Shown here piece by piece: positions 8,377-13,570 of a DNA stretch of 15,021 bases. The notes beneath the pieces were generated by a model. That model worked only from the letters and a program-made list of their open reading frames with translations, ran no database searches and was not told the DNA's origin. A program made the translations under genes and the position numbers. Source of the DNA: Acidovorax_G sp046289925 (GTDB taxonomy: Bacteria > Pseudomonadota > Gammaproteobacteria > Burkholderiales > Burkholderiaceae_C); assembly GCA_046289925.1 (NCBI GenBank), contig JBKBUN010000075.1, forward strand, positions 1 to 15,021. Direction: 5' to 3'. Each line of letters starts with the position of its first letter. Positions within the stretch are counted from its first letter, which is position 1.

Positions 8377-8894
8377 GTGCCCCCCCGACCCCCGCCGCCG
8401 GCCGCCTAGAGCTGGATGCGGAAGCCCTGTACCGCGAACTGCTGCGCGGCGTGCGCCAGATGCTCACGCCCACCACGCACCTGGCGGGTATCACCTCGGG
8501 CGGTGCCTGGCTGGCCGAGCGCCTGCAGCGCGACCTGGGCCGCCAGGGTGCGCCCGGTGTGCTGTCGTCGGCCCTGCACCGCGACGACTTTGCGCAGCGT
8601 GGCCTGGCCGCCAGCGCGCAGACGGTGCTGCCCTTCGAGGTAGACGGCGCCGACGTGCTGGTGCTCGACGACGTTCTCTACACCGGCCGCACGCTGCGCG
8701 CCGTGCTCAATGAGCTGTTCGACTATGGCCGTCCGGCCAGCGTGCGCTTGGCCGTGCTGGTGGACCGCGGTGGCCGCCAGTTGCCCGTACAGCCCGACTT
8801 TGCAGCCGCGCGCGTGGCGCTGCCGGTCGCGCAGTCGCTGGCGCTGGCCCGCGCGGCCGACGGTACTTTTCACTTCCAAGTCAACGAGGCCTGA
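8373..8894 (+). CDS. pyrR: PyrR bifunctional pyrimidine regulator / uracil phosphoribosyltransferase
   Basis: The 173-residue protein belongs to the type I phosphoribosyltransferases. The PRPP-binding motif VLVLDDVLYTGRT is at residues 95-107, with ITSGGAWLAERL near 40 and a conserved RGG block (VDRGGRQLPVQPDF) near 132. PyrR makes UMP from uracil and PRPP. In Gram-positive bacteria it also binds pyr mRNA to cause attenuation; whether the proteobacterial form regulates RNA is less certain, and I see no PyrR-type antiterminator/terminator pair upstream of this operon. Ribosome binding site AAGGAG at 8361-8366 supports the ATG at 8373. It overlaps ruvX by 4 bp and ends 2 nt before pyrB, so it is co-transcribed with the aspartate transcarbamoylase genes. 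Confidence 0.94.
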   Translation: MSAPPTPAAGRLELDAEALYRELLRGVRQMLTPTTHLAGITSGGAWLAERLQRDLGRQGAPGVLSSALHRDDFAQRGLAASAQTVLPFEVDGADVLVLDDVLYTGRTLRAVLNELFDYGRPASVRLAVLVDRGGRQLPVQPDFAAARVALPVAQSLALARAADGTFHFQVNEA

Positions 8895-8896
8895 CC

Positions 8897-9859
8897 GTGC
8901 TGCACAAGCGCAATCCCCAACTCAACAAGAACGGTGAGCTGATCCACCTGCTGTCGATCGAAGGGCTGCCGCGCGACATCGTCACGCACATCCTGGACAC
9001 CGCCGCCAACTTCGTGAGCGTTCATGAGCGCGAGGTCAAGAAGGTGCCGCTCTTGCGCGGCAAGAGCGTGTTCAACCTGTTCTTCGAAAACAGTACGCGC
9101 ACGCGCACCACCTTCGAGATCGCAGCCAAGCGCCTGTCAGCCGACGTGATCAACCTCGACATCGCGCGCAGTTCGGCCAGCAAGGGCGAGTCGCTGCTCG
9201 ACACCATTGCCAATCTGAGCGCGATGGCGGCCGATCTGTTCGTGGTGCGGCATAGCGAATCGGGGGCGCCGTACCTGATCGCGCAGCACGTGGCTCCGCA
9301 TGTGCACGTGATCAACGCGGGCGACGGGCGGCATGCGCACCCCACGCAGGGGCTGCTCGACATGTACACCATCCGCCACTACAAGAAGGAGTTTGCCAAC
9401 CTTACCGTGGCCATCGTGGGCGACGTGCTGCACTCGCGCGTGGCGCGCTCGGATATCCACGCGCTGACCACGCTGGGCTGCGCCGAAGTGCGCGTGGTGG
9501 GTCCGCGCACGCTGGTGCCGGCCGACATGGCGCAAATGGGTGTGCGCGTGTTCCACACGCTCGAAGAAGGCATCAAGGACTGCGATGTGGTCATCATGCT
9601 GCGCCTGCAGAACGAGCGCATGAGCGGCGCGCTGCTGCCGTCGAGCCAGGAGTACTTCAAGAGCTTCGGCCTCACGCCCGAGAAGCTGCGCCATGCCAAG
9701 CCCGACGCCATCGTCATGCACCCGGGGCCCATCAACCGTGGCGTCGAGATCGACTCCGCCGTGGTCGATGGCCAGCAGAGCGTGATCCTGCCGCAGGTGA
9801 CCTTCGGCATCGCTGTGCGCATGGCGGTGATGAGCATCGTCGCCGGGAACGAGGCCTGA
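8897..9859 (+). CDS. pyrB: Aspartate carbamoyltransferase catalytic subunit
   Basis: The 320-residue enzyme condenses carbamoyl phosphate with aspartate, the first committed step of de novo pyrimidine synthesis. Visible motifs: carbamoyl phosphate loop STRTR (residues 66-70) inside FFENSTRTRTTFE; Lys96 in the mobile loop SSASKGES; HPTQ (148-151); DVLHSRVARS (about 176-185); RLQNERM; and the closing HPGPINRG. The start is a GTG at 8897 with AACGAGG before it, two bases after the pyrR stop. The N-terminus is longer than that of the E. coli enzyme, as in the Pseudomonas-type enzymes that assemble with a dihydroorotase-like partner, and such a gene follows. No pyrI regulatory-subunit gene is present here. 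Both points suggest the class A dodecameric form; the quaternary structure is inferred. Confidence 0.97.
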   Translation: MLHKRNPQLNKNGELIHLLSIEGLPRDIVTHILDTAANFVSVHEREVKKVPLLRGKSVFNLFFENSTRTRTTFEIAAKRLSADVINLDIARSSASKGESLLDTIANLSAMAADLFVVRHSESGAPYLIAQHVAPHVHVINAGDGRHAHPTQGLLDMYTIRHYKKEFANLTVAIVGDVLHSRVARSDIHALTTLGCAEVRVVGPRTLVPADMAQMGVRVFHTLEEGIKDCDVVIMLRLQNERMSGALLPSSQEYFKSFGLTPEKLRHAKPDAIVMHPGPINRGVEIDSAVVDGQQSVILPQVTFGIAVRMAVMSIVAGNEA

Positions 9860-9873
9860 GCCCTTGCGACCAA

Positions 9874-9921
9874 TTGCTATAAGTTTGATAGCTGCTTGTG
9901 CTTCATCAATAAGCACGAGCA
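9874..9921. repeat. Double-hairpin palindromic repeat in the pyrB-pyrC' gap (copy 1)
   Basis: The block reads TTGCTAT (9874-9880), eight bases, then TAGCTGCTTGTGCTT (9889-9903). GCTAT pairs with ATAGC to give a small hairpin. GCTGCTTGTGCTT (9891-9903) then pairs at 12 of 13 positions with AAGCACGAGCAGC (9909-9921) to give a strong second hairpin. No T-run follows, so it is not a standard terminator. The same TTGCTAT-N8-TAGCTGCTTGTGCTT arrangement recurs at 12239-12268. It is probably a dispersed repeat of the Comamonadaceae type; an effect on pyrB/pyrC' mRNA stability or relative expression is possible but unproven. Confidence 0.75.
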
Positions 9922-9940
9922 GCCTCTGGGGACCCTAAGC

Positions 9941-11233
9941 ATGAAACTCTTGATCCAGAATGGCCGCGTGATCGACCCCGCCACCGGGCTCGACCAGGTG
10001 GGCGATGTGGCCGTGGCCGCTGGCCGCGTGGTGGGCCTGCAGCGTGCCCCGGCCGACTTTGCGCCGCACCGTGTGATCGACGCACGCGGCTGCTGGGTGC
10101 TGCCGGGCCTGGTGGACCTGTCGGCCCGCCTGCGCGAACCGGGCCACGAGCACGAAGGCATGCTCGAATCCGAAATGGCCGCTGCGGTGGCCGGGGGCGT
10201 GACCAGCCTGGTCTGTCCGCCCGACACCGACCCCGTGCTCGACGAGCCGGGCCTGGTGGAAATGCTCAAGTTCCGCGCCGAAAAGCTGCACCAGGCGCGG
10301 CTGTTTCCGCTGGGCGCGCTCACGCGCAGCCTGGCTGGCGAGGTGCTGACCGAGATGGCCGAACTCACAGAATCCGGCTGCGTGGGCTTTGGCCAGGCCG
10401 ATGTGCCGCTGGCCAGCACCCAGGTGATGCAGCGCGCGCTGCAGTACGCGGCCACCTTTGGCTATACCGTGTGGCTGCGTCCGCAGGAGCTGCACCTGGG
10501 CAAAGGCGTGGCCGCCAGCGGCCCGCTGGCCACCCGGCTGGGCCTGTCGGGCGTGCCGGTGGCGGCCGAAACGATTGCACTGCACACCATTTTTGAGCTG
10601 ATGCGCAGCACGCGCGGCCATGTGCACCTGTGCCGCCTGAGCAGCGCCGCTGGGGTGGAACTGGTGCGCCGCGCCAAGGCCGAGGGCCTGAACGTGAGCT
10701 GCGACGTGAGCATCAACTCCTTGCACCTGACCGACGTGGACATCGGCTTTTTCGACAGCCGCGCCCGCCTTTTGCCGCCACTGCGCCAGCAGCGTGACCG
10801 CGACGCCCTGCGCGCCGCGCTGGCCGATGGCACCATCGACGCGCTGGTCTCCGACCACAACCCGGTGGACGAAGACGCCAAGACCTTGCCGTTTGCCGAA
10901 GCTGAGCCTGGCGCCACCGGGCTGGAGCTGCTGCTGTCGCTGGCGCTCAAGTGGTCGCAGGACGACCGTGTGCCGCTGGCCCGCGCCATCGCCACCGTGA
11001 CCAGCGAACCCGCACGCGTGCTGGGTCCGGCGCTGGGCACGCTGCGGGCCAGCGTAGGCCGCATTGCCGAAGGCGGCGTGGCCGATTTGTGCGTGTTCGA
11101 CCCCCAGGCCGCCTGGACGGTCCAGCCCGAGGCGCTGCGCAGCCAGGGCAAGCACACGCCCTTTGGCGGCTACGAACTGCCGGGCCGCGTGCGGTGCACG
11201 CTAGTGGGCGGGCAGGTCGCGTTCGAGCGCTGA
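9941..11233 (+). CDS. pyrX: Dihydroorotase homologue, probably non-catalytic PyrC'/PyrX partner of aspartate transcarbamoylase
   Basis: The 430-residue protein has the amidohydrolase fold of dihydroorotase along its whole length: GRVIDPATGLD at the N-terminus, LPGLVDL...LREPGHEHEG, AAAVAGGVTSLVCPPDT, and a C-terminal GRIAEGGVADLCVFDP. The metal-binding HxH of active enzymes (DxHxHLREPG) is absent: residues 59-68 read D-L-S-A-R-L-R-E-P-G, with Ser61 and Arg63 at the two His positions. The usual TPHH block is replaced (Ile258, Asn259, Ser260), while the catalytic-Asp region survives as SDHNP (Asp305). In Pseudomonas, such inactive homologues encoded after pyrB are required for ATCase assembly, which fits this position; a working dihydroorotase should be encoded elsewhere. 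The start at 9941 follows GGGGA with 8-nt spacing; an in-frame GTG at 9896 lies in the hairpin and adds an unconserved leader. Automatic annotation would probably call this pyrC. Confidence 0.92.
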   Translation: MKLLIQNGRVIDPATGLDQVGDVAVAAGRVVGLQRAPADFAPHRVIDARGCWVLPGLVDLSARLREPGHEHEGMLESEMAAAVAGGVTSLVCPPDTDPVLDEPGLVEMLKFRAEKLHQARLFPLGALTRSLAGEVLTEMAELTESGCVGFGQADVPLASTQVMQRALQYAATFGYTVWLRPQELHLGKGVAASGPLATRLGLSGVPVAAETIALHTIFELMRSTRGHVHLCRLSSAAGVELVRRAKAEGLNVSCDVSINSLHLTDVDIGFFDSRARLLPPLRQQRDRDALRAALADGTIDALVSDHNPVDEDAKTLPFAEAEPGATGLELLLSLALKWSQDDRVPLARAIATVTSEPARVLGPALGTLRASVGRIAEGGVADLCVFDPQAAWTVQPEALRSQGKHTPFGGYELPGRVRCTLVGGQVAFER

Positions 11234-11234
11234 C

Positions 11235-11972
11235 ATGAAGCGGCTGCGCGCCGGCTGGCGGCTGCTGCGCCTGCTGGCCCACATCGCCCAGGGGCTGTGG
11301 ATCGTGGCACTGCGCTTTCCGCGCCTGCCGCCCGAGCAGCAACAGGCCCATGTGCAGGCCTGGTCGCTGCAACTGCTGGCCCATGCGGGGGTGTCGTTGC
11401 GCGTGCAGGGCACGCCTGCGCTCACCGGGCCGGTGCTGCTCGTGGCCAACCACATCTCGTGGCTCGACATCCCGGTGATGCATGCGGCCCGCTACTGCCG
11501 CTTCGTCTCCAAATCCGACGTGCAAGACTGGCCGCTGATCGGCACCCTGGCCACGGCCGCGGGCACGCTCTACATCGAGCGGCGCTCGCGTCGCGACGCG
11601 CTGCGCATGGTGGGCACGCTGCGCGAATCGCTGGAGCGCGGGGAGGTAGTGGCCGTGTTTCCGGAGGGCACCACGGGCGACGGCCATGCATTGTTGCCCT
11701 TCCATGCCAACCTGATCCAGGCCGCGCTGGCCGCCGATGCGCCCGTGCAGCCCGTGGGCCTGCGCTTTGTAGACCGCGCCAGCCAGACCACCAGCCACGC
11801 GCCCCGTTACATCGGCGACGAAACCCTGCTGGGCTCGCTGTGGCGCACCCTCAGCGCCCGGCCCATCGAGGCCGTGGTGACGTTTGGTGCGCCCGAGCGC
11901 GCCGACGGGCGCGACCGCCGCGCGTGGACCGAGCACCTGCAGGCCACGGTGGACAGGCTGCGTCAGGCTTGA
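11235..11972 (+). CDS. plsC: 1-acyl-sn-glycerol-3-phosphate acyltransferase (PlsC family)
   Basis: The 245-residue membrane-associated enzyme would add the second acyl chain to lysophosphatidic acid, forming phosphatidic acid for phospholipid synthesis. It has a hydrophobic N-terminal stretch (about residues 10-28), the catalytic HX4D motif in NHISWLD (His73, Asp78), an RR-rich block TLYIERRSRRDA (about residue 112), and FPEGTT (Phe142 onward), which binds the glycerophosphate. The start is 1 nt after the pyrC' stop, and no strong ribosome binding site is visible, so translational coupling is likely. It is the last gene of the operon. Its TGA stop overlaps the first base of the left inverted repeat of the downstream element (11972-12209). 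Confidence 0.93.
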   Translation: MKRLRAGWRLLRLLAHIAQGLWIVALRFPRLPPEQQQAHVQAWSLQLLAHAGVSLRVQGTPALTGPVLLVANHISWLDIPVMHAARYCRFVSKSDVQDWPLIGTLATAAGTLYIERRSRRDALRMVGTLRESLERGEVVAVFPEGTTGDGHALLPFHANLIQAALAADAPVQPVGLRFVDRASQTTSHAPRYIGDETLLGSLWRTLSARPIEAVVTFGAPERADGRDRRAWTEHLQATVDRLRQA

Positions 11973-12209
11973 ACCTAGAACCCGCAGTTGACCGCTTGTT
12001 CGCACTGAAAAGTTCTGATGCCCGTTGAACTTGCGCCTTGTGGGCGCGCTCACCTTCTGGGTGAAAGCGCTATGCGCCCGCCAGCACCATGCTAGCCGCC
12101 CCATGCGGCGTTGTGCCTCCTTGCGCACAGGAGTGCGCCGCGTCGTCTCGCCTTGCCTGGCGCGCCGATCACGGCACTGGCGGGCGCATCCAACTGCAGT
12201 TTCTAGGTT
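11972..12209. repeat. 238-bp segment bounded by 19-bp inverted repeats, with internal palindromes (MITE-like)
   Basis: The left end AACCTAGAACCCGCAGTTG (11972-11990) matches the reverse complement of the right end CAACTGCAGTTTCTAGGTT (12191-12209) at 17 of 19 positions. Inside is a second inverted pair of 13 bp, ATGCGCCCGCCAG (12072-12084) and CTGGCGGGCGCAT (12177-12189), perfect, the right copy directly against the terminal repeat. Two small hairpins lie between the left end and the inner pair: GCGCC-TTGTG-GGCGC and TCACC-TTCTG-GGTGA. No credible gene is inside. Size, terminal repeats and position after a stop codon suit a non-autonomous mobile element or family-specific dispersed repeat; I could not identify a clear target-site duplication. 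A structured 3' untranslated region is the alternative. Confidence 0.6.
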
Positions 12210-12215
12210 GAACGC

Positions 12216-12240
12216 AGGCCGCATCCGTGCGGGCTTTTTT
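12216..12240 (+). terminator. Rho-independent terminator of the yqgE-ruvX-pyrR-pyrB-pyrC'-plsC operon
   Basis: AGGCCGCA (12216-12223) and TGCGGGCT (12228-12235) form an 8-bp stem with one G-G mismatch and a TCCG loop, followed by T's through 12240. It reads in the plus direction, and lies 243 bp beyond the plsC stop because the inverted-repeat segment sits between. Confidence 0.75.
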
Positions 12241-12268
12241 GCTATTCAATCAGTAGCTGCTTGTGCTT
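12239..12268. repeat. Second, shortened copy of the TTGCTAT-N8-TAGCTGCTTGTGCTT repeat (copy 2)
   Basis: TTGCTAT (12239-12245), eight different bases, then TAGCTGCTTGTGCTT (12254-12268) match copy 1 at 9874-9903 in sequence and spacing. The second hairpin arm present in copy 1 is missing here: GACTTTGCTGGG follows instead. It overlaps the end of the terminator T-run. The sequence identity is direct; the mobility or function of this repeat is unknown. Confidence 0.7.
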
Positions 12269-12313
12269 GACTTTGCTGGGCTGCAGGCCGTTTTGGCTTG
12301 CGGCTTGCAGCGC
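12269..12313. other. Short intergenic stretch downstream of the ABC ATPase gene
   Basis: Forty-five bases between the copy 2 repeat and the stop of the minus-strand ATPase gene. I see no terminator with a T-run for that gene; the plus-strand terminator at 12216-12240 read backwards has A's on the wrong side for the minus strand. Confidence 0.5.
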
Positions 12314-13426
12314 TCAGACTGCACGCACCGGTGCCGCTGGGGCCGGGGCTGCGCCCGGCTGGGCGTTGCGCGCAAAGGTCACCACATGGTCCACCTGCGC
12401 ACGGATGCCAATCCATTCGCCCACCGCATGGTCGTGGTGGCTGGGCACATGGGCCATCAACTGGTGGCCGCTGGCCAGCCGCAGCGTGTAGAGAAACTCC
12501 GAGCCGCGGAACGACTTGCGCTCGATGCGTGCCTGCACCGGCGAGTCGTCGTCGTGCACGATGTCGTCGGCACGCAGCAGCACATCGCATTCGCCACCGG
12601 GGTAGCAGGCGGGCAGCGGGCATTCAGCCAGGTCGGTCAGCTCGCCCAGCGGGGTCTGCACCACCACGTTGTGGCCGCGCTGCACCAGCGTGGCGGGGGC
12701 AAACACGCCGTGGCCGATGAACTCGGCCACGAAGCGCGTGGCCGGGCGGTGGTAGAGGGTGTAGGCGTCATCCCACTGGTGCAGACGGCCTTCGTGCATC
12801 ACGCCAATGCGGTCGCCGATCGCAAAGGCTTCGAGCTGGTCGTGCGTGACGAACAGCGCCGTCGCTCCAGCCGCCTTGAGGATGCCACGCACCTCGTGCG
12901 CCAAACGCTCGCGCAGGTCCACATCAAGGTTGGAAAACGGTTCGTCCAGCAGCATGAGCTGCGGGCGCGGCGCCAGCGCACGCGCCAGCGCCACGCGCTG
13001 CTGCTGCCCGCCTGAAAGCTCGTGCGGGTAGCGATCGGCGTGTCCGGCCAGGCCGACGAGCGCCAACACCTCGGCCACGCGCGCGGCCTGTTCGGCGCGC
13101 GGCAGACGGTGGATGCCAAAGGCCACGTTGCGGCCCACGCTGAGGTGCGGAAACAGCGCGTAGTCCTGGAACACCATGCCGATGCGCCGCTGCTCGGGCG
13201 GCACGCTCGCGCCGGGGCGGCTCACGGCTTCGCCGGCCAAGCGCACCGCACCGTGGCTCACCGGTTCGAGCCCTGCCACCGCGCGCAGCAGCGTGGTCTT
13301 GCCACAGCCCGAGGGGCCAATGAGCACACCGATCTCGCCCGCGCGCAGGCCCAGCGTGACGCCGCGCACGGCCGGTTGCGGCTGCGCGCCGTAGCGCACG
13401 TCGAGCTGCGAGACTTCGAGGAACAT
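12314..13426 (-). CDS. fbpC: ABC transporter ATP-binding protein, FbpC-like (ferric iron import)
   Basis: The 370-residue ATPase would drive import from the cytoplasmic face of the inner membrane. Walker A GPSGCGKT spans residues 37-44; the Q-loop is VFQDYALFPH (Gln87); the signature LSGGQQQR starts at 137; Walker B LMLLDEP ends with Asp161-Glu162; and the switch His is His195 in VTHDQLEA. A C-terminal TOBE-like regulatory domain follows (about 235-350), then an Ala/Pro-rich tail. Length and the YALFPHLSVGRNVAFG block match the FbpC/AfuC/CysA-PotA class; the adjacent permease points to Fe3+ rather than sulfate, spermidine or thiamine, though thiamine- or phosphonate-type relatives cannot be excluded by eye. 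The ATG at 13426 has no Shine-Dalgarno; TAAAAT (complement of 13433-13438) ends 6 nt before it, so the mRNA may be leaderless. It is divergent from the permease gene across a palindromic control region. Confidence 0.9.
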   Translation of the reverse strand: MFLEVSQLDVRYGAQPQPAVRGVTLGLRAGEIGVLIGPSGCGKTTLLRAVAGLEPVSHGAVRLAGEAVSRPGASVPPEQRRIGMVFQDYALFPHLSVGRNVAFGIHRLPRAEQAARVAEVLALVGLAGHADRYPHELSGGQQQRVALARALAPRPQLMLLDEPFSNLDVDLRERLAHEVRGILKAAGATALFVTHDQLEAFAIGDRIGVMHEGRLHQWDDAYTLYHRPATRFVAEFIGHGVFAPATLVQRGHNVVVQTPLGELTDLAECPLPACYPGGECDVLLRADDIVHDDDSPVQARIERKSFRGSEFLYTLRLASGHQLMAHVPSHHDHAVGEWIGIRAQVDHVVTFARNAQPGAAPAPAAPVRAV

Positions 13427-13570
13427 CGCGCGATTTTAGGACGATAAGCAAATGCTTAAAATTCGCATTTGCATTGCGCGGCCTGCTTGCGGCGCTGCCC
13501 GCCCGGCGGCCCCAGGTCTGCGCAGGGGGCAGCCTGCTGTGCAATGCGGCCCAACCCGACGCCTGCCTCC
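13427..13570. promoter_or_regulatory. Divergent promoter region between fbpC and fbpB
   Basis: This 144-bp region has an AT-rich core at 13433-13475 in otherwise GC-rich DNA. A minus-strand -10-like TAAAAT (complement of 13433-13438) faces fbpC. A plus-strand TAAAAT (13457-13462) faces fbpB, with transcription start expected near 13469, leaving a leader of about 100 nt. I see no strong -35 for either. The inverted repeat at 13448-13472 covers the plus-strand -10 and lies just upstream of the minus-strand -10, so a bound protein could block both promoters. Confidence 0.5.
13448..13472. promoter_or_regulatory. Fur-like operator: perfect 8-bp inverted repeat GCAAATGC-N9-GCATTTGC
   Basis: GCAAATGC (13448-13455) and GCATTTGC (13465-13472) are exact reverse complements around an AT-rich spacer, TTAAAATTC. 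Aligned by hand as AATGCTTAA-A-ATTCGCATT (13451-13469), 13 of 18 arm positions agree with a Fur box written AATGATAAT-N-ATTATCATT. It overlaps the plus-strand -10. With iron-transport-type genes on both sides, iron-dependent Fur repression is the simplest reading, but another palindrome-binding regulator is possible. Confidence 0.5.

Noticed and set aside
9896..9940. Upstream GTG start for pyrC'
   Set aside because: It would put the start inside the repeat hairpin; the ATG at 9941 has a GGGGA ribosome binding site and begins directly with the conserved N-terminus.
12025..12270. An 81-codon plus-strand open frame in the plsC-fbpC gap
   Set aside because: It spans the inverted-repeat element and the terminator, with no ribosome binding site or recognisable protein features.
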